From NCBI GenBank assembly GCA_038253885.1, contig JBBSGP010000001.1, forward strand, positions 79,924 to 143,923: DNA of 64,000 nt. Reading direction: 5' to 3'. Each line of letters begins with the position of its first letter. Within the stretch, counting starts at the first letter, position 1. The notes beneath the pieces are model-generated. The model saw only the letters and a list, made by a program, of their open reading frames with translations. It searched no databases and was not told the DNA's origin. Positions 54,013 through 61,669 of this stretch are shown piece by piece. The position numbers and the translations under genes are program-made. The DNA is from JALZAQ01 sp038253885 (lineage in GTDB: Bacteria > Gemmatimonadota > Gemmatimonadetes > Gemmatimonadales > Gemmatimonadaceae).

Positions 54013-54672
54013 GTGGAGCACCTGTCAGGGTTTGTCCACCGCTTCGTTCCGGCCGCGCAAGAAGGCCGCGGCCCGACGCTCCTCGTGCTCCATGGCACGG
54101 GGGGCGATGAGAGCGACCTGATCCCGCTGGCGCGCTCCATTGCTCCGCACGCGGCACTGCTCAGCCCGCGCGGCCAGGTGCTGGAGCGCGGCCTGCCCCG
54201 CTTCTTTCGCCGGATCGCGGAAGGGGTCTTCGATCGGGAGGACCTCATCGCGCGAACCCATGAGCTCGCGGGCTTCGTGGCCGAGGCGGCGCGAACCTAC
54301 GCCCTCGATCCGGCCGCTTTCATGGCGCTGGGGTACTCCAACGGGGCCAACATTGCCGCCAGCCTCATGCTGCTGCACCCCGACGCGCTCCGCGGCGGCA
54401 TCCTCTTTCGCGCGATGGTTCCGCTCGACCCGGTTCCTCCTCCCGCTCCGGACCTCAGCGGCCGCGAAGTCTTCCTCGGTTGCGGCCGAATGGATCCGCT
54501 GATCCCATCTGCCGGCAGCGAGCGCCTCGCCGAGATCCTCCGCGACGCCGGCGCTCAGGTGACGCTCCACTGGGAGAACACCGGGCACGGCCTGTCCCAG
54601 GGCGATGTCGATGAGGCCCGACGGTGGGCGATGGGCACCGCTCTGCTCACGACGGCCCCGAATCTGCCCTGA
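54013..54672 (+). CDS. Alpha/beta hydrolase, phospholipase/carboxylesterase family
   Basis: The protein is 219 residues from a GTG at 54013. The triad is readable: Ser in ALGYSNGANIAAS (about residue 115), Asp in GCGRMDPLIPSAG (about 160) and His in ENTGHGLSQGD (about 195). LLVLHGTGGDESDLI is the oxyanion turn. It resembles MhqD/YtpA-like carboxylesterases and thioesterases, which detoxify aromatic esters. Context offers no clear substrate. Co-transcription with the S41-like gene is likely. Confidence 0.9.
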   Translation: MEHLSGFVHRFVPAAQEGRGPTLLVLHGTGGDESDLIPLARSIAPHAALLSPRGQVLERGLPRFFRRIAEGVFDREDLIARTHELAGFVAEAARTYALDPAAFMALGYSNGANIAASLMLLHPDALRGGILFRAMVPLDPVPPPAPDLSGREVFLGCGRMDPLIPSAGSERLAEILRDAGAQVTLHWENTGHGLSQGDVDEARRWAMGTALLTTAPNLP

Positions 54673-54700
54673 CGATCGGCGCCGCACATCCGAGGACTCG

Positions 54701-55120
54701 ATGGCCGACTATCGCCCCGCCGCCCGGCGGATCAGCTTCACGCTCCTCCGCGTGTTCGCCGCCGCCGTCTACATGCAGCATGGCGCCCAGAAGATGTTCG
54801 GCGTGCTCGGCGGATTTCAGAACCATCCCGGTGCCACGGCTCCACTGGCTTCGCTGTCGGGGCTCGCCAAGATCATCGAGATCTTCTCGGGCGGCTGCAT
54901 CCTTCTCGGGTTGTTCACTGGCCCCGCGGCATTTCTCTCGTCGGGGGAGATGGCGGTGGCCTACTTCAAGGTCCATGCGCCGCGAGGCTTCTGGCCGATC
55001 ATCAATCACGGCGAGGTGCCGGTGCTCCTCTGCTTCATCTTCCTCTTCTTCGCCGCGTATGGGGGAGGACCGCACAGTCTCGATGCTCTTCTCCAGCGTC
55101 GACGGCGTGGCGCTCCGTGA
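54701..55120 (+). CDS. DoxX family membrane protein
   Basis: The protein is 139 residues from the ATG at 54701. Four membrane segments are visible. SFTLLRVFAAAVYMQHGAQKMFGVLGG is the DoxX opening, and IIEIFSGGCILLGLFTGPAAFLSSGEMAVAYFKVH is the central region with the Glu-x-x-x-Gly pattern. FFAAYGGGPHSLDALLQRRRR ends with a basic tail. DoxX proteins are inner-membrane redox-associated subunits or oxidative-stress partners. It lies 28 bases after the esterase gene. Confidence 0.92.
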   Translation: MADYRPAARRISFTLLRVFAAAVYMQHGAQKMFGVLGGFQNHPGATAPLASLSGLAKIIEIFSGGCILLGLFTGPAAFLSSGEMAVAYFKVHAPRGFWPIINHGEVPVLLCFIFLFFAAYGGGPHSLDALLQRRRRGAP

Positions 55121-55174
55121 CCGCCGCGCACACGGGCACGTCCTTGAGAAGACCGTCCGATCCGCCCCGCCGAG

Positions 55175-55630
55175 ATGCCAGTGCATCCTCATCCCCCTCA
55201 CCCACCTCTCAACACGTCCCATGCAGCCGGCTCGCCACTGGCGGGCACGGAGTGCATCCTGCTGGTCGAGGACGAGAATGCACTGCGCTCGCTGAGCGCC
55301 CGCGTCCTGGAGCGTTACGGGTATCGGGTGCTCGAGGCCCGGCACGGCCGTGATGCACTCGCGATCTGCGAAGCCTATCCGGGGCCGATCGACGTCGTCG
55401 TGACCGACGTCATGATGCCGGAGATGGGCGGTGGCGAGCTGGTGACTCGGCTCCGGGCGCTCAGACCGGGTAAGAGCATGCACGTGCTCTTCATCTCGGG
55501 CTATCTCGAAGCGGATCTGAGCCGGCAGGGCGTGATCGATGCCGCCGCGACGTTCGTTCAGAAGCCGGTGACGCCGAGCGCGCTGATCGGAAGGCTGCGC
55601 GAGCTCCTGGACGGCGGCGGGGCTCCCTAG
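55175..55630 (+). CDS. Stand-alone response-regulator receiver protein
   Basis: The protein is 151 residues with a Pro/Thr-rich N-terminus of about 25 residues. The CheY-like receiver has acidic pocket ILLVEDENALR, phospho-Asp in VVVTDVMMPEMGGGELV (about residue 80), Ser in VLFISGYLEAD and Lys in FVQKPVTP. No output domain is present, so it acts by protein contact. SGY replaces the usual T/S-A-Y, as in FixJ-like or hybrid-kinase receivers. It lies next to the flagellar-control genes and could take phosphate from a kinase there. Confidence 0.92.
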   Translation: MPVHPHPPHPPLNTSHAAGSPLAGTECILLVEDENALRSLSARVLERYGYRVLEARHGRDALAICEAYPGPIDVVVTDVMMPEMGGGELVTRLRALRPGKSMHVLFISGYLEADLSRQGVIDAAATFVQKPVTPSALIGRLRELLDGGGAP

Positions 55631-55824
55631 CTGCCGTTGCGGCCCGCGCTCAGCGCGATCGCGACGGCGTACAACTCCTCGCGCAGTGACGACCGCAGCT
55701 CGGCATTGCGAGCCGGCAGGACATCCGCCTCCGACGCGTCCAGGGCATCGAGCACCACCAGCGCTCGACGCAGGCTGTCGACCAGGTCGTCCTCCGACTT
55801 CTCGGGCATCGCACGTGAAGTCAC
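55627..55824 (-). CDS. Small hypothetical protein in the flgN position
   Basis: The protein is 65 residues, acidic and Leu-rich, entirely helical in appearance (DDLVDSLRRALVVLDALDASEADVLPARNAELRSSLREELYAVAIAL). Its start overlaps the stop of the FlgM-like gene by four bases (55821-55824), strong support for a real gene. In enteric bacteria flgN follows flgM in just this way, but FlgN is about 140 residues. So it may be a short secretion-chaperone-like helical protein, or unrelated. Its 3' end meets the receiver gene's stop. Confidence 0.6.
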   Translation of the reverse strand: MTSRAMPEKSEDDLVDSLRRALVVLDALDASEADVLPARNAELRSSLREELYAVAIALSAGRNGS

Positions 55825-56027
55825 AGGTCGCCGCGCTGCACGATGCGGCGCGCCACGCGCTCGATCACCGATGCGCTGTCGTATTCTCCGCTCGTCACAC
55901 GCTGGCGGATGTCCGCCACCAGGCTAGCGCTCAGCTCCGCCGCGTCGGCCGGTACCCGCGTCATACCGCGCGTGGATGAGAACGTGGGCCGGAAGGGAAG
56001 GTCTTCACCACTGTCATTGGTACGCAT
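55821..56027 (-). CDS. flgM: FlgM-like anti-sigma-28 factor
   Basis: The protein is 68 residues from the ATG at 56027 with AGGAG upstream. After about 25 disordered residues comes VADIRQRVTSGEYDSASVIERVARRIVQRGDL. This fits the C-terminal helix pattern of FlgM (V..IR..I..G.Y......VA..II). FlgM binds FliA until it is exported through the flagellar hook. The FliA-like sigma factor encoded at 59709 in the same window supports the call. The match rests on a short motif, so it is probable rather than certain. Confidence 0.72.
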   Translation of the reverse strand: MRTNDSGEDLPFRPTFSSTRGMTRVPADAAELSASLVADIRQRVTSGEYDSASVIERVARRIVQRGDL

Positions 56028-56084
56028 TCGTTCTCCTGTGGCCCGGCATGTTCCCTGGATTCTCCGGTCGGGCGGCCAAGCTGC

Positions 56085-56354
56085 TCACGGACGCGCGGCG
56101 CTGGGCCCCGGCGTGGTGGTGCGGATGTGATCGCGCTCGAGCTGCGATCGCTCGATCCGGCGCGCCGCGCTGAGGGCCGCAACTCGCAGGCGCTCGAGCC
56201 GCTGGCAGGAAATGTCACGATCGGGTGCACGTGGCGGGCGTCTCAGCTCGGTTGTGACGAGAGTCACACGATGCGAATACTCACGCAGTCTGACCCAGAG
56301 CTCCCGGGCATCAGGTACAGCGTCAGGTGCAGACCCATCCGGTCGCTCTGTCAT
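56085..56354 (-). CDS. Small hypothetical protein in flagellar-control cluster
   Basis: The protein is 89 residues, with an acidic N-terminus and an Arg-rich centre (ELWVRLREYSHRVTLVTTELRRPPRAPDRDISCQRLERLRVAALSAARRIERSQLERDHIRTT). Long helical heptads suggest a coiled coil. It lies between the FliS-like gene (51 bases upstream) and the FlgM-like gene (57 bases downstream) on the same strand. FliT and other small flagellar chaperones have this size and helicity, but I see no motif that settles it. It may be only an open frame. Confidence 0.45.
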   Translation of the reverse strand: MTERPDGSAPDAVPDARELWVRLREYSHRVTLVTTELRRPPRAPDRDISCQRLERLRVAALSAARRIERSQLERDHIRTTTPGPSAARP

Positions 56355-56405
56355 GTAGTGGAGTATCGTCGCGCGACGCGACGCACTTGAGCGGCGCGCG
56401 ACCGA

Positions 56406-56786
56406 TCAGTGAGCGGCGTGTCGCAGAACGACCACGAACGAGTCGCGCAATTGCGCCAACACGGAGGCGCTCGCCGAGACCCGCGCGCCTTCGGGACGGT
56501 CGCCGAGATCGCTGAGCTCGCCGAGGATGGCGTGGAAGATCCGCCCGAGATCGCGCGCGACCTCATCTCCTTTGCGGGTATCCAGCACGGCGATCAGCTC
56601 CGCCAGTGCGAGGCGAGCTTCGGTGAGCGAGACATCGCGAAGCTCGTCGTCCCGCGCGTCGGCGGCCACTCGCGCGGCCCGAAGGCGCGCCAGCACGTGA
56701 TTGTACGTGGCAATGGCCTCGCTCTGGCGGTCTTCCGGCAGGGTCGCGCCTGCCAGCGCTCGGGCTACTGTCGGTGCGGACGTCAT
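56406..56786 (-). CDS. fliS: FliS-like flagellar export chaperone
   Basis: The protein is 126 residues from the ATG at 56786; the frame goes on to 56900. It has the four-helix pattern of FliS: YNHVLARLRAARVAADARDDE, RLALAELIAVLDTRKGDEVARDLGRIFHAILGELSDL and VLAQLRDSFVVVLRHAA. FliS keeps flagellin from polymerising in the cytoplasm. The characteristic first residues (A.Y....V) match SEAIATYNHVL. Assignment comes from helix pattern and location in the FlgM/FliA cluster; sequence identity would be low. It is divergent from the sigma-54 activator gene. Confidence 0.65.
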   Translation of the reverse strand: MTSAPTVARALAGATLPEDRQSEAIATYNHVLARLRAARVAADARDDELRDVSLTEARLALAELIAVLDTRKGDEVARDLGRIFHAILGELSDLGDRPEGARVSASASVLAQLRDSFVVVLRHAAH

Positions 56787-56945
56787 GAGTCCTCTGGGCG
56801 GGGTGGAGGCGCCCGCGGCCCGTTGCGGGACGGCGGACACGTGCGTCGTAGGAGAGTATCGGATCGGCGCATGTGCGACTTGAGCCGAGCGCGCGGGCAC
56901 CGCGCATCATCCTTCCCCTTCCCGTCTCCTCCCCGGACCACCACC

Positions 56946-58370
56946 GTGGCCACGATTCTCTGCGTCGATGATGAACCGTCCGTCGGGCAGATACTCGAGG
57001 ACACACTGAGGCGCGCGGGACACGAGCCGGTGAGCGCACGCAACGCGGTGGAGGCCCTGCAGGTCCTCGCGCAGGGGAAGACCGACCTCATCATCTCCGA
57101 CTACCGCATGCCCGGCCTCACCGGCCTGGAGCTGCTCGAGCTGATCGGACGGGAAGGGTACGACGTTCCGCTCATCATGCTGACGGGTTATGCGAGCATC
57201 CAGCACGCCGTCGCGGCGATCAAGGCCGGCGCCGTGGACTACATCACGAAGCCGGTACGGCCCGAGCAGCTGGAGCTCGCCGTCGACCAGGCGCTGGAGT
57301 TCGTCCGGCTCCGCCGTGAGAACGCGGTGCTGAGACGCGAGGTCATGGAGCTCCGCAACGAGCGTCAGATCATCGGCGAGAGCCAGGTGATCCGGCGCAT
57401 CCTCCAGACCGTCACCATGGCCGCACCCGCACGCTCCACGGTTCTGCTGCAGGGCGAGTCCGGCACCGGCAAGGAGCTCTTCGCCCGAGCCATCCACGAC
57501 CAGAGCGACCGCCACGACATGCCGTTCATCAAGCTGAACTGCGCCGCGCTGCCGGAAGGGTTGGTCGAGAGCGCGCTCTTCGGGCATGAGCGCGGTGCGT
57601 TCACGGGTGCCGTGAAAAGGGTGGAAGGCGCCTTCGAGCGAGCCCACCGCGGCACGCTGCTGCTGGACGAGATCTCGGAGATGCGTCTCGACCTCCAGGC
57701 CAAGCTGCTGCGCGTGCTGCAGGAGCAGGAGTTCGAGCGTGTCGGTGGCACGTCGCCCATCCACGTCGACGTTCGCATCATCGCGACCACGAATCGCGAG
57801 CTGTCCGAGCTCGCGGAAACCGGTCAGTTCAGGCACGATCTGTTCTACCGGCTCAGCGTCATCCCGATCCGCATCCCGCCACTTCGCGAGCGCGCCGAAG
57901 ACATCCCGTTGCTCGCTTTTCGCTTCGCCCTGCGGACCGCGGATGAGATCGGCAAGGAGATCACCGCCATCTCTCCCGATGCCATCGAGATGCTCCAGCG
58001 CTACGGGTGGCCCGGCAACGTCCGCGAGCTCCAGCACGCCGTGGAGCGCGCCGTGATTCTCTCCGCCGAGCCCATCCTGTCGGTGCAGGCGTTCGAGGGA
58101 CAGCGCTTTGGCCTCTCGCGATCCGTGGATGGACTGGCACCCGCGCATCCCTTTCCGATGCTGCGGGACGGGTCACTGGCCGCGCGATCGCATGAAGCGG
58201 TAGTGCTGCCGTCGCTCAATGTCGCCGAGGCCGAGCAGCTTCTCATTCGACACGCGCTGGCGGCGGCGGACAACAACCGGACCCGAGCCGCCGAGCTGCT
58301 CGGCATCAGCGTTCGGACGCTGCGCAACAAGCTGAACGGGCCCCAGCGGGGTCTCCACCGCGCCGACTAG
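56946..58370 (+). CDS. Sigma-54-dependent response regulator (NtrC family, FlrC/FleR-like)
   Basis: The protein is 474 residues from a GTG at 56946; the frame extends upstream over the fliS region on the other strand. The receiver (1-120) has ILCVDDEPS, phospho-Asp 52 in IISDYRMPG, T in MLTGYAS and K in YITKPVRP. The AAA+ domain (about 140-380) has Walker A GESGTGKE, the sigma-54-contact GAFTGA, Walker B GTLLLDEISE and the arginine finger region FRHDLFYRL. A Fis-type HTH ends it: NRTRAAELLGISVRTLRNKLNG. It opens sigma-54 promoters when phosphorylated. In this window, the pilin and fliA genes have such promoters. Its position points to flagellar control. Confidence 0.95.
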   Translation: MATILCVDDEPSVGQILEDTLRRAGHEPVSARNAVEALQVLAQGKTDLIISDYRMPGLTGLELLELIGREGYDVPLIMLTGYASIQHAVAAIKAGAVDYITKPVRPEQLELAVDQALEFVRLRRENAVLRREVMELRNERQIIGESQVIRRILQTVTMAAPARSTVLLQGESGTGKELFARAIHDQSDRHDMPFIKLNCAALPEGLVESALFGHERGAFTGAVKRVEGAFERAHRGTLLLDEISEMRLDLQAKLLRVLQEQEFERVGGTSPIHVDVRIIATTNRELSELAETGQFRHDLFYRLSVIPIRIPPLRERAEDIPLLAFRFALRTADEIGKEITAISPDAIEMLQRYGWPGNVRELQHAVERAVILSAEPILSVQAFEGQRFGLSRSVDGLAPAHPFPMLRDGSLAARSHEAVVLPSLNVAEAEQLLIRHALAAADNNRTRAAELLGISVRTLRNKLNGPQRGLHRAD

Positions 58371-58422
58371 CATCGACGCGCTGCGCCGGCTTAGCTTGGA
58401 AAAGCTCCAGCCAGGACGGACC

Positions 58423-59430
58423 ATGCCGGCTTCGCGTCTCCTCCCCGCCTTGCTCACCCTGCCCCTGCTCGCCGCGACTCCTCGTCCGCACGCGGCGCAT
58501 CGGTCACCGCTCGTGGTCATCGAGTACCCGATCCCACGCCCCAAGGCCTTCCCCCACGATCCGGCCGTGGGAGGCGACGGTATCGTCTGGTACACGGACC
58601 AGTCCAACAGCTTCATCGGGCGCCTCGACCCCGCCACCGGCGGTATCACCGATTTCGCCACCCCGACCGCCGGCTCGGGGCCCCACGGCATCGTCGTCGC
58701 GCCCGACGGCGGGGTGTGGTATACCGGCAACGCCAACGGCCGCATCGGCCGGCTCGATCCGGCCACCCGCGAGATCAAGGAATACGTTCTCCCGGAGCAG
58801 GCCCGCGACCCGCATACGCCGATCGTTCATCAGGGGATGCTCTGGTTCACCGCGCAGCGCGCGAACCTCATCGGCCGGCTCGATCCAGCGACGGGAACGG
58901 TGAAGATCTTTCCCGTGGCCACTCCCCGCGCCCTACCGTACGGCATCACGTCCGCGCCCGATGGCGGTATCTGGGTCGCCCTCTTCGGAACCAACAAGGT
59001 GGCACACGTCGTCGCGGCTACCGGCGCCATTCACGAGATCGATCTGCCGCAGCCCGGATCGCGCCCGCGGCGCATCGCGGTGTCCGCGGATGGCCGCGTG
59101 TGGTACACGGACTATGCGCGCGGCAAGCTGGGCGCCATCGACCCCAGAACGCGCAGCTTCCGGGAATGGCCGTCGCCATCGGAGAATGGCGCGCCCTACG
59201 GCATCACCATCGGCGCCGACGGACGAATCTGGTTCGACGAAGCTCGTACCGGTCAGCTGGTGGCGTTCGATCCGGTCAGCGAGAAGATGGAGACGGTCGC
59301 CATCCCCACCCCCGGTGCGATCGTGCGCCACATGGTCTCCGATCCCGGCCGCCGGCGCCTGTGGCTCGCGCTCAGCGGCACCGGTCGGATCGGCCGGGTG
59401 GACCTACCGGGCGCTCCGGCCGGCAGATAG
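58423..59430 (+). CDS. Virginiamycin B lyase-like secreted beta-propeller
   Basis: The protein is 335 residues from the ATG at 58423. A Sec signal (LLPALLTLPLLAATPRPHAA) is followed by a repeated motif, GIVWYTDQSNSFIGRLDPATG, GGVWYTGNANGRIGRLDPATR, LWFTAQRANLIGRLDPATG, RVWYTDYARGKLGAIDPRTR, RIWFDEARTGQLVAFDP. These are the blades of a Vgb/streptogramin-lyase-like propeller, six or seven in number. True Vgb opens the streptogramin B ring; many homologues do other things or simply bind. Here no lyase residues can be checked by eye. It sits between the activator and FliA genes, but its function there is unclear. Confidence 0.82.
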   Translation: MPASRLLPALLTLPLLAATPRPHAAHRSPLVVIEYPIPRPKAFPHDPAVGGDGIVWYTDQSNSFIGRLDPATGGITDFATPTAGSGPHGIVVAPDGGVWYTGNANGRIGRLDPATREIKEYVLPEQARDPHTPIVHQGMLWFTAQRANLIGRLDPATGTVKIFPVATPRALPYGITSAPDGGIWVALFGTNKVAHVVAATGAIHEIDLPQPGSRPRRIAVSADGRVWYTDYARGKLGAIDPRTRSFREWPSPSENGAPYGITIGADGRIWFDEARTGQLVAFDPVSEKMETVAIPTPGAIVRHMVSDPGRRRLWLALSGTGRIGRVDLPGAPAGR

Positions 59431-59574
59431 TTCCGCTCGTGGGCGGCAGTTCCTGCCGATGGGGAGGATTGTGCCGCCTGGCTCCCCCACCGGCCTTCCC
59501 GCCACGTAGCGGCACAAAGCACATCATGCCCCGCCCCGACCACTCTCTCACGTAACGAGTTGCAGCCGGCGCAA

Positions 59575-59608
59575 CGGGCTGGTCCTTCCCCCGGATCAGC
59601 CCGTTTTT
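59575..59608 (+). terminator. Rho-independent terminator before fliA
   Basis: An 11-bp stem (CGGGCTGGTCC at 59575-59585 with GGATCAGCCCG at 59593-59603, one G-T pair) with a 7-base loop is followed by TTTTT at 59604-59608. It separates the Vgb-like gene from fliA. Confidence 0.85.
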
Positions 59609-59622
59609 CTCACGTCGGGTCG

Positions 59623-59637
59623 TGGTCCCGCGGTTGC
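59623..59637 (+). promoter_or_regulatory. Probable sigma-54 promoter of the fliA operon
   Basis: TGGTCC at 59623-59628, five bases, then TTGC at 59634-59637 gives GG-N10-GC. The -12 box is perfect; the -24 box is TGGtcC against TGGCAC. It lies 72 bases upstream of the fliA start, just past the terminator, and a sigma-54 activator is encoded upstream. Sigma-54 control of fliA is known in polar flagellates. Confidence 0.55.
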
Positions 59638-59708
59638 CTTTACAGAGGTCGGCGCGAGCCGTCCCCCCCCTCGCGCCCCTGAGTCCCCCCGCGGCACGAG
59701 GCTCGAGC

Positions 59709-60464
59709 ATGGACGCGAGAATAGCCTGGAACAGATATGCCGGAGGCGACCCCTCAGCGCGCGAAGCGCTGCTGAGCGAGCACCTGAGTCTCGTTCACCA
59801 TGTCGCGCGGCAGATGGCGCGCGGCATGTCGGTGCAGGCGGACTTCGATGAGATGGTCAGCGCCGGTGCCATCGGGCTGATCAACGCGCTGGAGAGCTTC
59901 GATACCGGGCGCGGGTTGGCGTTCAGCACATACGCCGTGCCGCGAATCCGCGGCGCCATCCTGGATGAGTTTCGCCGGCAGGATCACGTCCCTCGTTCGG
60001 TCCGGCGGAAGTCTCGGGAGCTGGGCGCCGCCCAGGAAGCGCTGCAGCGCCAGCTCGAACGCGCTCCCGAGGAGCGCGAGGTCGCCGCCCATCTCAACGT
60101 GGATCTCGAGACGCTCTGGCGGTGGCGCGCCGATGTCGAAGCCGCGGTCCAGGTCCCGCTGGAGCGGTCCGTCACCGACCAGGACGAGCCGGGTGGAACT
60201 GTTTTGATGCTTCCCTCCACGACGGAGGAGAACATCGAGGACCGGATCGTTCGCGCCGAAGACATCGCTCGTCTCCGCGGCGCGATCCGCGGCCTCAAGG
60301 AGCAGGAGCGCACGGTACTCTCGCTCTACTACTACGAGGAGCTCAAGCTGCACGAGATCGCGACAATCCTGGAGCTCACGGAGTCGCGCGTCTCGCAGAT
60401 CCGGTCCAGAGCTCTGGCGCGGCTCCGGCAGCAGCTCTCGCTCCTCGGAGAGATGGCATCATGA
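59709..60464 (+). CDS. fliA: RNA polymerase sigma factor FliA (sigma-28)
   Basis: The protein is 251 residues from the ATG at 59709 (the frame is open from 59622). Region 2 is clear: HLSLVHHVARQMARGM, FDEMVSAGAIGLINALESFDTGRGLAFSTYAVPRIRGAILDEFRRQDHVPRSVRRKSREL. Region 4 is LRGAIRGLKEQERTVLSLYYYEELKLHEIATILELTESRVSQIRSRAL. This is the FliA/SigD subgroup that directs late flagellar and chemotaxis genes. It should be held inactive by the FlgM-like protein at 55821. The following small gene overlaps it by four bases and csrA comes next, so fliA, orf and csrA are one operon. Confidence 0.94.
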   Translation: MDARIAWNRYAGGDPSAREALLSEHLSLVHHVARQMARGMSVQADFDEMVSAGAIGLINALESFDTGRGLAFSTYAVPRIRGAILDEFRRQDHVPRSVRRKSRELGAAQEALQRQLERAPEEREVAAHLNVDLETLWRWRADVEAAVQVPLERSVTDQDEPGGTVLMLPSTTEENIEDRIVRAEDIARLRGAIRGLKEQERTVLSLYYYEELKLHEIATILELTESRVSQIRSRALARLRQQLSLLGEMAS

Positions 60465-60610
60465 AGGTCGTAGCCGCATTTGCCCTCGTCTCCACCATCG
60501 GCATCGCGATCGGCGTCGCGTTCGCGCGGCGCTACGAGATGCGGAGCGCCGAGCAGCGGGTCGCTGACCGGGTGCGCGAGGCGCGGGTGCGACATCTCCC
60601 GTTCGCCTGA
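60461..60610 (+). CDS. 49-residue membrane protein in the fliA-csrA operon
   Basis: The frame starts at ATG 60461, overlapping the fliA stop as ATGA, and ends at 60610, 9 bases before csrA. One hydrophobic helix (VVAAFALVSTIGIAIGVAFARR) is followed by a strongly charged amphipathic tail (YEMRSAEQRVADRVREARVRHL). It is too short for most predictions. The tight junctions on both sides support translation. A single-pass anchor protein is inferred; the role is unknown. Confidence 0.65.
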   Translation: MKVVAAFALVSTIGIAIGVAFARRYEMRSAEQRVADRVREARVRHLPFA

Positions 60611-60619
60611 GGTGACCCG

Positions 60620-60859
60620 ATGCTCATTCTGACCCGACGTCCCGGTGACTCGATCGTGATCGATGGCGGAATCCGCATCATCGTCCTCGAATGCTCCGGG
60701 CGAGGAGTGCGGATCGGCATCGAGGCTCCGCAGGAAGTGCACATCGTGCGCGGAGAGATCGCCGGACAGCCGATCGGTGAGCCGCGCCCGCACGCGGTCG
60801 AGCGGCATCCGCAGCTGACCATCGCGTCCGCCGCCAAGCGGGCCCAAGCGCTCGACTGA
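60620..60859 (+). CDS. csrA: Carbon storage regulator CsrA
   Basis: The protein is 79 residues, longer than the usual 61 by a C-terminal tail. It begins MLILTRRPGDSIVIDGGIRIIVLE, has RGVRIGIEAPQEVHIVRGEI with the RNA-contact Arg conserved (R of VRGE), and keeps Leu 4. CsrA binds GGA motifs in mRNA and represses or stabilises transcripts, commonly hag/flagellin or glycogen genes. Placement after fliA matches the flagellar csrA of many bacteria, where FliW or flagellin links them; FliW was not seen. Confidence 0.94.
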   Translation: MLILTRRPGDSIVIDGGIRIIVLECSGRGVRIGIEAPQEVHIVRGEIAGQPIGEPRPHAVERHPQLTIASAAKRAQALD

Positions 60860-60887
60860 TCGGCTCTCCCGCTCCCGGCGCCGCTGC

Positions 60888-61604
60888 TCAGCGCTGGGTG
60901 GCTTCCTCCCTCCGCATCGCACCGAGCGAAGGCAGCTGCAGGCGGTAGCGCACCCGCGCACCGGGGACCGCGGATCGCTCCACCCTGAACGAGGCGGCGG
61001 GCGCGCGCAACAGACGCGTCATCTCGCGAGAGAGTGCGTCGTCATCAGCATCCGGTGCCGTGCCCTGCAGCAGTTGTGCTTCAGTGGCGAGAGTGACCGT
61101 CGCGCCATCTCCCTCCGCGCTCAAACCGATCTCTCCGCCGCTGCCCCCCGCGCACGCGCTCTTCTTGGCGGCACCGAGCATCAACAACAACGCGTGAAGG
61201 AGCGCCGTGCGCTGCTGCATCACCGGCTCGGCGGACGGATGCAGGTCGAGTCGGCACTGCACTGCCCGATAGTCCCGATGGTGGCGATGCAGCGCGACCG
61301 CCACGGCCAGGAGCTCAGGGACGTGGATGGGCTCAGGAGCGTCGGCGGCTGCCGCCGGTAGCTCGCGCAGGAAACGCAGGATCTCCTCCAGCCGCTCCAC
61401 TTCGGAGGTGAGAATCCCCGCCGTGTGTGCCTCCCCCCCGGTGATCCCCAACTCGAAGCTCTGCGCGGCGGCGCTCAGCGTCGAGAGCCGATTGCTCAGC
61501 GCGTGGGCAAGCCCCGCGATCAGGGCGTCACACTCCGACTGCCAGATCGAGGTGGCCGGGAGGGATCCGCTCTCGCGCTGCCGTGGCTCCTGCGTCGGAC
61601 ACAT
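60888..61604 (-). CDS. Degenerate histidine-kinase-like protein (possible phosphotransferase)
   Basis: The protein is 238 residues. IAGLAHALSNRLSTLSAAAQSFEL has the phospho-acceptor His-Ala-Leu-Ser-Asn pattern of a kinase dimerisation helix (His near residue 34), and a second helix follows. The C-terminal part (LLHALLLMLGAAKKSA, GEIGLSAEGDGATVTL, RYRLQLPSLG) occupies the place of the ATPase domain, but the N-box Asn and the G1/G2 boxes are missing. So it cannot bind ATP in the normal manner. It may be a ChpT-like histidine phosphotransferase or a sensor partner for the sigma-54 activator at 56946. The gene converges on csrA. Confidence 0.72.
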   Translation of the reverse strand: MCPTQEPRQRESGSLPATSIWQSECDALIAGLAHALSNRLSTLSAAAQSFELGITGGEAHTAGILTSEVERLEEILRFLRELPAAAADAPEPIHVPELLAVAVALHRHHRDYRAVQCRLDLHPSAEPVMQQRTALLHALLLMLGAAKKSACAGGSGGEIGLSAEGDGATVTLATEAQLLQGTAPDADDDALSREMTRLLRAPAASFRVERSAVPGARVRYRLQLPSLGAMRREEATQR

Positions 61605-61669
61605 GCGCCAAGACTACCTTCCGCTCGGGATTGACCGCAAGCGCACTCACGGGACACACGCAGAGCGTC

